Shown one piece after another: positions 39,301 to 54,300 of a DNA stretch of 64,000 bases. A model generated the notes under the pieces. It saw only the letters and a list, made by a program, of their open reading frames with translations, had not been told where the DNA came from and did no database searches. Origin of the DNA: Tragulus kanchil (taxonomy: Eukaryota > Chordata > Mammalia > Artiodactyla > Tragulidae); contig JAIOJX010000025.1 in assembly GCA_022376925.1 (NCBI GenBank), positions 7,967,141 through 8,031,140 on the forward strand. The letters are read 5' to 3'. Within the stretch, counting starts at the first letter, position 1. The number at the start of each line of letters is the position of its first letter. The position numbers and the translations under genes were made by a program.

Positions 39301-42300
39301 AGTGGTTTGAAGAGCCAGGGCCGCCTGTCAGTAGGAAGTAATCGAGATCGAGAAATCAGCATGTCTGTTGGACTGGGAAGATCACAATTAGATTCTAAAG
39401 GAGGAGTAGTTGGAGGGACTATAGATGTCAATGCTTTGGAGATGGTCGGTATGTTGAAATTTTACAGCTGAAAAATATATTGGAAAAAAAATTGAAAATT
39501 GATTTTGAAGAGTTTTTCCTATTAGGCATTTCTGTGAAAAGTAATTATTGTTTCTATTTTAGCTCATATTTGTGATCCTTTGTTAAGGAAATCCTAGGGT
39601 GATAAATGACCTTTGTTGCTATATCTCATGCACACCAGCATCTCCTCATGTAAAATGAAAGTCATACAGAACTTAATGAGCTTTCAACAAGTAAGACTCA
39701 ACATTCAGTAAAGGATAACTATTTTAGAGGCAGTGTGACAGCTAGTAAATGTTAGATTTTAACACAAAAATATCATCTTATTTGTATTATAGAGATGAGT
39801 AGTTTTTGCTTTGTAATTGGCTTAACAAATAAATGTACATTTGATTTTCTGTTTTTAGATTCACTTTCAAAAACATCAACTCCCTTTAACAAATCAAACA
39901 AAGCAGCAAGCCAACAAGGGACCCCGTGGGAAACACTTGTCGTGTTTGCTATCAACTTGAAGCAATTAAACGTTCAAATGAATATGAGTAATGTAATGGG
40001 AAATACAACGTAAGCTCTTCAGCTACAAAGAAAATTTATTTAATCATTAGTTGTAATTTTTCTAATTGCTATAAAGCAATGCAAAACCTTAATTAAATGC
40101 TGAAATGTTTGAGACAGTAAAGAGTAGATAAATTATCAGTTGCTTTATCCTGAAAATGATTTAATCATAAAGATATTATAACACTAAAACAGCATGAAAC
40201 GTGTTCTAAAAAGATAGAAAATAAGGAAAATAACGTAATTTTCTAGTTTAGAAGAAAGCTTTATCATTAATGTTAATATTTAACTGTTTACCATAGTTTT
40301 TTTGTAAGGAATGTATTTTCATTATTCAGTTTTTTTGACATCATGTAAGTTCTATTTTAATTCATGACATTGGAAGCCATATGTCGATAATTAATAAGCC
40401 TTTTTTTCTTTATAGCTGGACAACTAGTGGTTTGAAGAGCCAGGGCCGCCTGTCAGTAGGAAGTAATCGAGATCGAGAAATCAGCATGTCTGTTGGACTG
40501 GGAAGATCACAATTAGATTCTAAAGGAGGAGTAGTTGGAGGGACTATAGATGTCAATGCTTTGGAGATGGTCGGTATGTTGAAATTTTACAGCTGAAAAA
40601 TATATTGGAAAAAAAATTGAAAATTGATTTTGAAGAGTTTTTCCTATTAGGCATTTCTGTGAAAAGTAATTATTGTTTCTATTTTAGCTCATATTTCTGA
40701 ACATCCAAACCAGCAACCCAGTCACAAAATTCAGATTACTATGGGTTCTACTGAAGCTCGTGTAGATTACATGGGCTCAAGTATTCTCATGGGTATCTTC
40801 AGTAATGCTGACCTCAAACTTCAGGATGAATGGAAAGTAAATTTGTATAACACACTGGATTCAAGCATGACTGATAAAAGGTATCTAGTGTAATGTTACT
40901 TTTCCAGTACTTTACATGACTGCTCTTAACCTATTTTCTATCATCCAGTGAAAAAATGCAAAATTTTTTCCTGCAATTGTTTGATTTTATGTCACACAAT
41001 ATGAATGAAAAGCTGGTAGGGAATAGACTTTTTCTTCTGCTTTTAAAACTCTGCTTTATGATAAAAACTCCATTTTATGTTCTAGTGAAATTTTTGTCCA
41101 TGGAGATCTGAAGTGGGATATTTTCCAAGTAATGATATCAAGATCAACTACACCAGACCTGATCAAAATAGGAATGAAGCTCCAGGAATTTTTCACTCAG
41201 CAGTTCGACACCAGCAAACGAGCTCTGTCTACCTGGGGACCAGTACCTTATCTTCCACCTAAGACAATGACTAATAACCTAGAGAAGAGTTCACAAGAAC
41301 AACGTAAGAATTAGAAGACTAAGACTTTATATATATATCTTTCTCTAAGTATGTGTTACAATTTTAAGACATTTATATACCATCCTCACAAAGTCGTCCT
41401 ATCCTACTCACTCAGTGGTCCTATCCTACTCACTCCAATTTCCTACCCACTGATGGAATTAGAGGCCATCATTTGGGAAGTTACTGATTTATTAGCTCCT
41501 CACCCTGCAACAATTCATCTATAATCATACCATTAGTACAAATTACATCATTATATTAAAAATTAATTATGTTTTACACAATTACAAGTTAGAACTAATG
41601 ATTATATTTTGATTCTAATAGTTTACATTGACATTACTCATAATCATTTGACTATTTAATACAGTCAGCTACACTCCATGCTCTTGAAATTTTACAGCTG
41701 AACAATATATTGGAAAAAAAATTGAAAATTGATTTTGAAGAGTTTTTCCTATTAGGCATTTCTGTGAAAAGTAATTATTGTTTCTATTTTAGCTCATATT
41801 TCTGAACATCCAAACCAGCAACCCAGTCACAAAATTCAGATTACTATGGGTTCTACTGAAGCTCGTGTAGATTACATGGGCTCAAGTATTCTCATGGGTA
41901 TCTTCAGTAATGCTGACCTCAAACTTCAGGATGAATGGAAAGTAAATTTGTATAACACACTGGATTCAAGCATGACTGATAAAAGGTATCTAGTGTAATG
42001 TTACTTTTCCAGTACTTTACATGACTGCTCTTAACCTATTTTCTATCATCCAGTGAAAAAATGCAAAATTTTTTCCTGCAATTGTTTGATTTTATGTCAC
42101 ACAATATGAATGAAAAGCTGGTAGGGAATAGACTTTTTCTTCTGCTTTTAAAACTCTGCTTTATGATAAAAACTCCATTTTATGTTCTAGTGAAATTTTT
42201 GTCCATGGAGATCTGAAGTGGGATATTTTCCAAGTAATGATATCAAGATCAACTACACCAGACCTGATCAAAATAGGAATGAAGCTCCAGGAATTTTTCA

Positions 42301-45300
42301 CTCAGCAGTTCGACACCAGCAAACGAGCTCTGTCTACCTGGGGACCAGTACCTTATCTTCCACCTAAGACAATGACTAATAACCTAGAGAAGAGTTCACA
42401 AGAACAACGTAAGAATTAGAAGACTAAGACTTTATATATATATCTTTCTCTAAGTATGTGTTACAATTTTAAGACATTTATATACCATCCTCACAAAGTC
42501 GTCCTATCCTACTCACTCAGTGGTCCTATCCTACTCACTCCAATTTCCTACCCACTGATGGAATTAGAGGCCATCATTTGGGAAGTTACTGATTTATTAG
42601 CTCCTCACCCTGCAACAATTCATCTATAATCATACCATTAGTACAAATTACATCATTATATTAAAAATTAATTATGTTTTACACAATTACAAGTTAGAAC
42701 TAATGATTATATTTTGATTCTAATAGTTTACATTGACATTACTCATAATCATTTGACTATTTAATACAGTCAGCTACACTCCATGCTCTTGAATACTAAT
42801 TAAGATAATACCTACCATGTTCTGGTTCAGAACACGGGCTATGGAATCAGAACGTCTGGATCTGTTAGCTGTGTCATGCTACACTGTTTTTTATTTTCAC
42901 CCAGTAATTCAAATATTATGTATCAGCCATGTTTTTAAGCACTGTTTTAGGCATAGAGGATCTACTAGTGGAAAAAGTTCCTACTGTTAACAGAGCTTAA
43001 ATTTTAATGGGAGAGACAGACCATAACTAACTTACTAGTAAATGTGTAAGATAATTTCAGGTAGAGATGCTGAGAAAAAGAGAAAATTAGGGGAAGCATA
43101 TAGAGAATAATAGTCTGAAGCAAAGTGATAAGGTATTTAGAAAGGTTGGTAAGGGAAACGTTTTCTGAAATGAAAGGACTAGACTAAGATCTCGGGAGAA
43201 GAGAGCTCTGGGCAAAGTGCACTATGGGAAGGTGCAAAGCTCCTACATTTGGGAGGACACATGCTTGTCTGAGGCTCATTAAAGTGGTCCACTGTGGTAA
43301 AACAGAGGAAGCAATCAGGAAAATATTGGACATGAATTCAGAGGTTGGGTAGCTAGTCAAGAGTTCTGAACAGATAACTTTTATTTACTTCTTACAAAAA
43401 TAATCCTTTTTTAAGCATCACTCTGGTTTCTCTTTGGGGAACAGACCGAAGTGCTTAAGAATCAAAGTAAGGAAATCACTGCAGCAATTACTATTACTAT
43501 GACAATTACTATTGCTACAATAATTACTATTACTATATACTTAATACTATTAATACCATTGTAAAGAGGGTATTTTGAGAGTCCAGGCAAAAGACAGTGG
43601 TGACAGAGTTAGAAGTGAAAAGTAGTCTGAAGTAGGATAATTTTTAAGGATTTATTATCACAGAAGAAGTACATGTGCATTGGGAAAAAATGTACATATA
43701 CAAGCAAAAAATAAAAATATCACATTCTGCTCAGAAATCATCACTGTGAATACTTTAACTTTTAGATACTTTTCTTTACACACACATATATACACACGCA
43801 CACACAATGTATATGTGTGTGTGTGTGTGTGTATCTCCCTCCCATCTCCCTCCGCATCCCACCTTCCAAGTTGTACCTTCTTACCTTTATACTTTTTACC
43901 AAAATATTATTCATATTGTTTTGTAACCTTTTCCAGTCAACAGTCTTGAACTTCTTACTGCATTAAGTATCTCCTCTAGCCACCTCATCACAGTTGACAA
44001 CCTTAAATTACCTTGCAACCATTTATCCAAATGAGTATCCAATTCAAGAGCATAGGTTAAAAATGGTTATGCTCCTTAACTCCTTTTAAATTCAGTGTAG
44101 TCCCTTTTTTAGTGACCCACTTGCTGAAGAGACTTGGCCTGTTGTCCTGCAGAATATCCTACTTTCTGCATGTTTTTCAGTTGCCTCTTAGTGGTTTCAT
44201 TTATCTTGTTGCCCAAGTCCCTGCATTACCTTTAAACTAGAATTGGTATCACACATAAACTAACAGAGGGATATTTCCCAAAATGTCTGGCCTGGACTTT
44301 TCCAGAAATCTTTGTCATGGGCAACAAACAGGCTTAAGGAATTGTCTTAGATTAAAGGAAACTAAAGAGACATGCAGTCTGAATACAATGCATGATCCTT
44401 GGCTGAATGCAGAATGAGAGTTGTAGGAAACAGTCAAAAGGATATTATTAGAATAAGTAGGTAATACAAATATGAACTGTACAGTGGACCCGTGAGAAAC
44501 ATGAGTTTGAACTGTGCAGGCCCACACATGGTTTCTCAGTGGGAATGAGTACAGTGGTACTACACAGTCTGTGGTTGGCTGAATCCTGATGGAAGTGTGG
44601 ACATGGAGGAAGTTATACATGGATTTTTGACTTCACGGAGGTTCAGTGTCCTTAACCCCCATATTGTTCAGTGGTCAACTATGTATCTGATTAACTCTTT
44701 GAACTTTAATGTGCATCTGAAACACTTGGAGATCTCATTAAAATACAGATTGTGATACATTAAATATGGGATAGACATAAGAGTGAATTTCTAACAAGCT
44801 CCCAAGTGATGCTGATGCTCCTGGTTCTCATACCTCACTTTTGAGTAGCAAGGGTGTAAAAGGCTTTTTTAAAATATTTAAAAAGAAAAAAAAATTTAAA
44901 AAGGGATCTGCCTTTGATATCTAGGCGTTAGGATCACTGGTTCACTTCACTGCTCTCTGTAAACTAGGTGTTTTCTCTAGATGGAACAGCCAGTTTACAA
45001 AGTTACTGTCAGAATTGCATGAAATTTCTCACAAGCACTTTGTAAATCATTGATCATTACAGAAGCATCAGTTGTAATTGCTATTAGAAGGTTGTTACTT
45101 TCCATAGTTCCACCCATCCTTCCACAGCATCTTTCCTCAGGTTGTGTCCTTATTAGCTTAATGTTAACCAGGGACTGAACTGTTTTCATCCCTTGAGTCA
45201 CTTTAGGTGTAGAAAGTAGCCATTTGCTGTCTTCCTGCTCAGCACTCAGGATGTTCATGAGACACTTTCATATAAGTGGTTTTTGTTTTCTTGCAGTGCT

Positions 45301-48300
45301 CGATGCAGCTCATCATCGACATTGGCCTGGAGTATTGAAGGTCGTATCAGGATGTCACATATCCTTATTTCAAATTCCGTTACCAGAAGATGGAATGCAG
45401 TTTGGAGGATCAATGAGCTTACATGGAAATCATATGACACTAGCTTGTTTTCATGGTCCAAATTTCCGTTCAAAATCCTGGGCTCTTTTTCACTTAGAGG
45501 AACCAAATATTGCTTTTTGGACTGAAGCTCAGAAAATCTGGGAAGATGGTAAAGTGCCGCATTTTTAGCTTTCACTTTTACCTGTCTTCATATATGATTA
45601 TATATGACAAAGTAATTTTCTTTTCCCATATCATTTGTCTGTTTTACTGATGATATTTCTGAAATCCATCTCTCTTATTGTATACCTGACATGTTAAGGT
45701 GTATATTGTTCAGTGGTCAACTATGTATCTGATTAACTCTTTGAACTTTAATGTGCATCTGAAACACTTGGAGATCTCATTAAAATACAGATTGTGATAC
45801 ATTAAATATGGGATAGACATAAGAGTGAATTTCTAACAAGCTCCCAAGTGATGCTGATGCTCCTGGTTCTCATACCTCACTTTTGAGTAGCAAGGGTGTA
45901 AAAGGCTTTTTAAAATATTTAAAAGAAAAAAATTTAAAAAGGGATCTGCCTTTGATATCTAGGCGTTAGGATCACTGGTTCACTTCACTGCTCTCTGTAA
46001 ACTAGGTGTTTTCTCTAGATGGAACAGCCAGTTTACAAAGTTACTGTCAGAATTGCATGAAATTTCTCACAAGCACTTTGTAAATCATTGATCATTACAG
46101 AAGCATCAGTTGTAATTGCTATTAGAAGGTTGTTACTTTCCATAGTTCCACCCATCCTTCCACAGCATCTTTCCTCAGGTTGTGTCCTTATTAGCTTAAT
46201 GTTAACCAGGGACTGAACTGTTTTCATCCCTTGAGTCACTTTAGGTGTAGAAAGTAGCCATTTGCTGTCTTCCTGCTCAGCACTCAGGATGTTCATGAGA
46301 CACATTCATATAAGTGGTTTTTGTTTTCTTGCAGTGCTCGATGCAGCTCATCATCGACATTGGCCTGGAGTATTGAAGGTCGTATCAGGATGTCACATAT
46401 CCTTATTTCAAATTCCGTTACCAGAAGATGGAATGCAGTTTGGAGGATCAATGAGCTTACATGGAAATCATATGACACTAGCTTGTTTTCATGGTCCAAA
46501 TTTCCGTTCAAAATCCTGGGCTCTTTTTCACTTAGAGGAACCAAATATTGCTTTTTGGACTGAAGCTCAGAAAATCTGGGAAGATGGTAAAGTGCCGCAT
46601 TTTTAGCTTTCACTTTTACCTGTCTTCATATATGATTATATATGACAAAGTAATTTTCTTTTCCCATATCATTTGTCTGTTTTACTGATGATATTTCTGA
46701 AATCCATCTCTCTTATTGTATACCTGACATGTTAAGGTGTATACTGTCAATGTGTCAATATCTATAAAGTCAGGATGTGTTAAATGACTTATTTCTGAAT
46801 TTACTCTCTTACTCTTTTTCTTACTTAGGCAATTAAATTGCTGCTGCTGTGACTAGTCATAGTCACAGTCATAGTTATTGTAAATATTTCTTATAGAAAC
46901 ATGAAAACAACTCACAGTGGTAGTGTAATGAGATTAACTCCCAGTCAAGACTGTTTTATGAAACTTTTATGGGCAAGGCTGTACTTTTACTTCTATTTAC
47001 AGTTTCATTTAGCTTTAATTTTTCTCCTCCATGGTTTCTTAATGATGAAGGAAATAAATGGTTGATGTTCTTCATCTTCTTGGGGATAAATCCAGCTTAA
47101 CTAAAAGAAAAACAATTTGATATTTTTTTCTCACTTATGTACTCCCTGTTTTTATACCCTTCTTTCTCTGTGTATGACTTACCTAGCTGAACCTATTGCT
47201 CAAGAGCCACAACTCTTTTCTTGCATCTAAAATATAGTTTGTTAGATTAAAAACTTTTTTTTTTAACCCTCTAGGCTCTAGTGATCATTCTACATATATT
47301 GTACAAACACTGGATTTTCATCTGGGCCATAACACTATGGTTACCAAACCGTGTGGTGCTTTGGAAAGTCCTATGGCAACAATAACGAAGATAACCAGGC
47401 GTCGCCATGAAAATCCACCCCACGGAGTAGCAAGTGTGAAAGAATGGTTCAATTATGTTACGGCCACAAGGAATGAAGGTTAAAAATTTGATTCTTTAGA
47501 GAGACTTGTTTTGTATTCTCTGTTTTGGGCTCTGTTGACTGTGTTTAGAATTTACGTGGAGGGAGCATTTTCATTTCTTTAAACAAGCTTCATTTTATTC
47601 CAGCTGTCATAAGCAGCAGTATTAGTACATGATTCGCCACTCTAGTAGTACAACATTTCATGTAAAATACCATTTTCAGTGTAACTGAAAAAACTCAAAG
47701 TTGGTTTACATAAATGAGATTAAGTGTATTATAATTTGAAAAAGATACTTTTATAGTAATGTTCATATTAGAGGTTTGGGAAAGTTATCACACAACTAAG
47801 TATCTGAATAACACAAATTTTATCAGGATGACTGGAATAAAATGAAACTAAATATTAGTATTCCAATGAAGTCGTAAGTTTAAAAAGAGTGCTTTTGATG
47901 AATTTTTCATTTGATTAGATTCACTGGTAATGCAGTTGTGAAAATTCTTATTCTGTGGTTGCTTTTCTGTTACTGTTTATAGTACTGCTTTACCAATCAT
48001 TTCATTTAAATAGCTAGTGTAATGAGATTAACTCCCAGTCAAGACTGTTTTATGAAACTTTTATGGGCAAGGCTGTACTTTTACTTCTATTTACAGTTTC
48101 ATTTAGCTTTAATTTTTCTCCTCCATGGTTTCTTAATGATGAAGGAAATAAATGGTTGATGTTCTTCATCTTCTTGGGGATAAATCCAGCTTAACTAAAA
48201 GAAAAACAATTTGATATTTTTTTCTCACTTATGTACTCCCTGTTTTTATACCCTTCTTTCTCTGTGTATGACTTACCTAGCTGAACCTATTGCTCAAGAG

Positions 48301-51300
48301 CCACAACTCTTTTCTTGCATCTAAAATATAGTTTGTTAGATTAAAAACTTTTTTTTTTAACCCTCTAGGCTCTAGTGATCATTCTACATATATTGTACAA
48401 ACACTGGATTTTCATCTGGGCCATAACACTATGGTTACCAAACCGTGTGGTGCTTTGGAAAGTCCTATGGCAACAATAACGAAGATAACCAGGCGTCGCC
48501 ATGAAAATCCACCCCACGGAGTAGCAAGTGTGAAAGAATGGTTCAATTATGTTACGGCCACAAGGAATGAAGGTTAAAAATTTGATTCTTTAGAGAGACT
48601 TGTTTTGTATTCTCTGTTTTGGGCTCTGTTGACTGTGTTTAGAATTTACGTGGAGGGAGCATTTTCATTTCTTTAAACAAGCTTCATTTTATTCCAGCTG
48701 TCATAAGCAGCAGTATTAGTACATGATTCGCCACTCTAGTAGTACAACATTTCATGTAAAATACCATTTTCAGTGTAACTGAAAAACTCAAAGTTGGTTT
48801 ACATAAATGAGATTAAGTGTATTATAATTTGAAAAAGATACTTTTATAGTAATGTTCATATTAGAGGTTTGGGAAAGTTATCACACAACTAAGTATCTGA
48901 ATAACACAAATTTTATCAGGATGACTGGAATAAAATGAAACTAAATATTAGTATTCCAATGAAGTCGTAAGTTTAAAAAGAGTGCTTTTGATGAATTTTT
49001 CATTTGATTAGATTCACTGGTAATGCAGTTGTGAAAATTCTTATTCTGTGGTTGCTTTTCTGTTACTGTTTATAGTACTGCTTTACCAATCATTTCATTG
49101 GTATTAAAAAGCTGACTAGACTGAGACACATTAAGACTTGAATGTTTTACTTAGAAATGACCTCCTTTCAGAATGGAAGAGATGGCTTGGGCCTCATGGA
49201 AAACAGTTGCTGTGCACTGGCAACCCTAGGGATCAGAGACTGTTAATGTTCTGAGAACAAAGGAGGATAAGGAAACAAATTAGAAAATTTGGCACGTATT
49301 GATGATTCTACCTTCCAAATAGAGACTTTCAGAGGAGTCCTTTTTGCCCGGGGTACTGTGGAGGGGTTGTTAGCATACTGAACTGATACCTGTGTACCTA
49401 GAAAATGCTAATTTTTATAAGACAACTCTGATATAACCATAGCACATACGTTGGGGAAAATCAGGACTTATTCCTGGTCTCAAGATTGGGTCATATTTAA
49501 TCATATCTTAAAAGAGAGAAGTATTTAACCTATGGAAAACTTTGAGCTTAATAAACCTCTTAAATTCAGGTATGACTTCAATTGAAACTAATATTAAAAG
49601 TTTAAGAAACAAAAAACAGGGGCTTCACTGGTGGTCCAGTGGGTCAAGAGTCCACCTTGCAGTGCAAGGGACACCAGTTCAGTCCCTGGCCTGGGACAAT
49701 CCCATGTGCTGCAGAGTGGCTGGACCGGTGTGTCCAACTACAAGTCAGCGCTCTGGAGCGCATGCACTCAGAGCCAGTGCTCTGCAACAAGAGAGGCCAC
49801 TGCAATGGGAAGCCCACACAAGCCAAAGAATCAAGATGGCCAAAAATAAATGAATAAGTAAACAATAAAAGAGGCCAAAATTTAAAAAAGAAAAAAAAGG
49901 AAACAAAAAACAAAATGTATTAGATTTATCCAAAATCATGTTATAAAGCTTCAGTATTGAGAATAGTGAGGTATATATTTGTATATGAATGTTTATACAA
50001 ATACACGTGGCCACATTTGTATCTGAGGGCTTCCCAGGTGGCGCTAGTGGTAAAGGATCTGCCTGCCAGTGAGGAGATGTCAGAGACTCAGGTTTAATCC
50101 CTGAGTCAGGAAGATCCCCTGCAATAGGAAATGGCAACCCATCCAATAGTCTTGCCTGGAAAATTCCATGGAGAAAGGAGCGTGGTGGGTTGCAGTCCAT
50201 AGGATTGCAAAGAGGCAGGTATGACTGAGAGACTGAGCACAGCACACATATTTATATGTGTATAGGTATATAACCAGGTTCAGAATCAAAGCTTTAATAT
50301 GGGTCTTTTAAAAAAATGTCTTCATTTTCCATCTTTTGAAATGATAAAATTTCCATTTATCAGTGTCATTAAAGCTATATGCTTATAGATGCTTATTGGT
50401 TTGATTCTTACTATCTTTATTATTATGCTTGTAGAGCTAAATCTCCTTCGTAATGTTGATGCTAACAATGCTGAGAATAGCACAACAGTGAAGACTTCTA
50501 GTTTGCTGAGTGGATTTAGAGGAGGTTCTAGCTACAATCATGAAACAGAGACAATCTTTGCATTGCCAAGGATGCAGCTTGACTTTAAATCCATTCATGT
50601 TCAAGAACCACAAGAACCTTCACTACAGGGTATGTGGAAAACAGTCTCTAGTTTTTTAAAGTTGATCCTTTTTAAAGGATCCTTTTTCATTTGATTAGAT
50701 TCACTGGTCTTATAGTAATGCAGTCGTGAAAATTCTTATTGTGTGGTTGCTTTTCTGTTACAGTTTAGAGTACTGCTTTACCAACCAGAAAGGATCTTCC
50801 AGCTTCTTTCCCCAGAGGTTATTTGTGTAATATAATGAAATTGATCTTCTGGTTTAAACTGATATATAGTCTTACCAGCTATATGACCTCTGGCAAACAG
50901 TTTACTCCATCTGTGCCCCTTCCTCCTCAAATGGGGCTAACAGGACTTCTCATCAGGCTTTTATGAGGAATAAATGACACATACTTGGATAGTACTCAGT
51001 TTTAAACTATCATCATCATCCAGTAAATCACATACGGAAACTACCGGTTTCTCTATAGTTGCATTCAAGTGGATGTATTTACATGGACGCATGTAAATCC
51101 CTTGTTGATGGGAAGGGAAGCTCATTTCTGTAATCTTTTACTATAGAAGAACTTTCCCATTGCAGATGCCAGCCTGAAGCCAAAGGTAGAATGCAGTGTG
51201 GTAACAGAGTTCACTGACCACATTTGTGTGACAATGGATGCAGAGCTCATCATGTTTCTTCATGATTTAGTGTCTGCTTATCTTAAAGAAAAAGAAAAAG

Positions 51301-54300
51301 GTGGGTGACATAGTCTTGTGGTTTTTTTCACTACCATTTTTATGAATTTTTATGGTCCAGTGATAAAATGAGTAGAATGTGTCTCCCTTCCTCTGTGAGT
51401 TACAAATATTAGTAAATAGGTATTAGTAAGACTGTGATAGGCTTTCTATCTGCTGGGTGCATGGCATTTTTTTCCTAACTATACCTCAAACTGAATGGTG
51501 TTTTATACTTTATAAAATGTTTCCATATATGTTATGTATATTATCAAATATGGTAAGCTATTCTCACAAAGTTGGAAAAGAAAAGAAAACCTCTTTGAGG
51601 AAATATTGCGAGTCAAAGTGAAATCACTAGAGAAACAACTACACTACATAATAAAGTTTAGCATGAGTTATATACATAATTGGGAAAATTGAATCAAATA
51701 ACATAAATTTGTTTGGAATGCTTGACTTTAAATCCATTCATGTTCAAGAACCACAAGAACCTTCACTACAGGGTATGTGGAAAACAGTCTCTAGTTTTTT
51801 AAAGTTGATCCTTTTTAAAGGATCCTTTTTCATTTGATTAGATTCACTGGTCTTATAGTAATGCAGTCGTGAAAATTCTTATTGTGTGGTTGCTTTTCTG
51901 TTACAGTTTAGAGTACTGCTTTACCAACCAGAAAGGATCTTCCAGCTTCTTTCCCCAGAGGTTATTTGTGTAATATAATGAAATTGATCTTCTGGTTTAA
52001 ACTGATATATAGTCTTACCAGCTATATGACCTCTGGCAAACAGTTTACTCCATCTGTGCCCCTTCCTCCTCAAATGGGGCTAACAGGACTTCTCATCAGG
52101 CTTTTATGAGGAATAAATGACACATACTTGGATAGTACTCAGTTTTAAACTATCATCATCATCCAGTAAATCACATACGGAAACTACCGGTTTCTCTATA
52201 GTTGCATTCAAGTGGATGTATTTACATGGACGCATGTAAATCCCTTGTTGATGGGAAGGGAAGCTCATTTCTGTAATCTTTTACTATAGAAGAACTTTCC
52301 CATTGCAGATGCCAGCCTGAAGCCAAAGGTAGAATGCAGTGTGGTAACAGAGTTCACTGACCACATTTGTGTGACAATGGATGCAGAGCTCATCATGTTT
52401 CTTCATGATTTAGTGTCTGCTTATCTTAAAGAAAAAGAAAAAGGTGGGTGACATAGTCTTGTGGTTTTTTTCACTACCATTTTTATGAATTTTTATGGTC
52501 CAGTGATAAAATGAGTAGAATGTGTCTCCCTTCCTCTGTGAGTTACAAATATTAGTAAATAGGTATTAGTAAGACTGTGATAGGCTTTCTATCTGCTGGG
52601 TGCATGGCATTTTTTTCCTAACTATACCTCAAACTGAATGGTGTTTTATACTTTATAAAATGTTTCCATATATGTTATGTATATTATCAAATATGGTAAG
52701 CTATTCTCACAAAGTTGGAAAAGAAAAGAAAACCTCTTTGAGGAAATATTGCGAGTCAAAGTGAAATCACTAGAGAAACAACTACACTACATAATAAAGT
52801 TTAGCATGAGTTATATACATAATTGGGAAAATTGAATCAAATAACATAAATTTGTTTGGAATGCACAGAACATTATTTCATAAATAAATTACTTAGGCCT
52901 TAGTAGCGGTCTTGTTTTTGTGAGTTAACTAACATTGGTTTACTTGCTGGAAACTTAAGTGTTTGCCCACTAAGAAACATATGGTGACCCTAAAATCCAT
53001 GTGGAATTTGTTGAATGTATTACAGTGTATCCATACAATGAAATGGAATATTTTGTAGCTATTTAAAAGAATAAGATATAATATGATATCATGATATGGA
53101 ATACTTTCCAAATATATTGTCTTTATTCACTCAAAAATATTTAATGTACAACTGTATGAACACACAGTGGTAAAATGTGCTTAAAAAAATGCTTGGAATA
53201 GATGAAATTTGTTCAGGTCATTCTGTAATACTGCTTCATATTTTCCAAGAAGATAGCAATATAAAATATACCTTGTAGGGCTTCCCTGGTGGTCCAGTGG
53301 GTAAGGACACCACCTTGCAGTGCAAGGGGCGCCGGTTCGATCCCTGGCCTGGGAAGATCCCACATGCCGACCGATGTGTCCAATAACCGAGCCGGAGCTC
53401 TGGAGTGCATGCACCCAGAGATGGCGCTCTGCGACAACAGAGACCACTGCGATGGGAGGCCCACACGGGCGAAAGAACAAAGAGGATGAAAATAGATAAG
53501 TGAAAGACCAATAGAAGTGACCTGCCCACCCCCCCCTCCCCAACCCGCCCCCCAAAAATAAATAAATAAGGAAATATTAAAATAGACTTTGTAGATATTT
53601 TAAAATAGCTTCATGGTGAAATGTTAGAGTGAAGAAAACAGATTATCAAAGACCACATGCAAAAAGTGCAAAAGCAGCATAAATTGAATTGCTCTTCCAT
53701 TACTATTTAATCTAGATTTGCCAAAAATGAAATCAATAATAGAACCGAAAGAAATATATGAGACTTTCAGGTAAAATGATTGCAAGCATGTAATAGGAAA
53801 TAATATGTACAATTGGGCCTCTTTGAGGAAATATTGCGAGTCAAAGTGAAATCACTAGAGAAACAACTACACTACATAATAAAGTTTAGCATGAGTTATA
53901 TACATAATTGGGAAAATTGAATCAAATAACATAAATTTGTTTGGAATGCACAGAACATTATTTCATAAATAAATTACTTAGGCCTTAGTAGCGGTCTTGT
54001 TTTTGTGAGTTAACTAACATTGGTTTACTTGCTGGAAACTTAAGTGTTTGCCCACTAAGAAACATATGGTGACCCTAAAATCCATGTGGAATTTGTTGAA
54101 TGTATTACAGTGTATCCATACAATGAAATGGAATATTTTGTAGCTATTTAAAAGAATAAGATATAATATGATATCATGATATGGAATACTTTCCAAATAT
54201 ATTGTCTTTATTCACTCAAAAATATTTAATGTACAACTGTATGAACACACAGTGGTAAAATGTGCTTAAAAAAATGCTTGGAATAGATGAAATTTGTTCA

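Larger units (their letters stand above)
38440..40696. repeat. Tandem duplication D14 (period about 1125 bp, exons w18, w19)
   Basis: 38440-39571 matches 39570-40696. Near the junction copy 2 lacks ttttg after tgtgat. The right edge is 9 bp inside w20. Confidence 0.92.
40579..42793. repeat. Tandem duplication D15 (period 1105 bp, exons w20, w21)
   Basis: 40579-41688 matches 41684-42793, a junction sharing ttgaa, with one A/C difference near the join. Confidence 0.94.
42409..45296. other. Intron w21-w22
   Basis: Holds an old repeat-like stretch (42890-43420), the CA/TG microsatellite and the MER2-like remnant. No coding potential beyond chance. Confidence 0.65.
44661..46743. repeat. Tandem duplication D16 (period about 1040 bp, exon w22)
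   Basis: 44661-45705 matches 45703-46743. Differences are one substitution and four missing bases in A/T homopolymers. The left edge is inside a MER2-like element. Confidence 0.93.
46921..49099. repeat. Tandem duplication D17 (period about 1094 bp, exon w23)
   Basis: 46921-48006 matches 48015-49099, with an 8-bp filler and one A-run difference. Confidence 0.93.
50577..52864. repeat. Tandem duplication D18 (period 1143 bp, exon w25; cuts w24)
   Basis: 50577-51721 equals 51720-52864, sharing gc at the join. The left edge is inside w24. Confidence 0.94.

Noticed and set aside
43781..43835. Possible Z-DNA or regulatory element at the CA/TG run
   Set aside because: An ordinary dinucleotide microsatellite; nothing in the surroundings suggests a promoter or enhancer.
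45255..45575. 106-codon minus-strand ORF and related ORFs opposite exon w22
   Set aside because: Antisense shadow of a conserved coding exon; its codons mirror w22 and it has no independent support.
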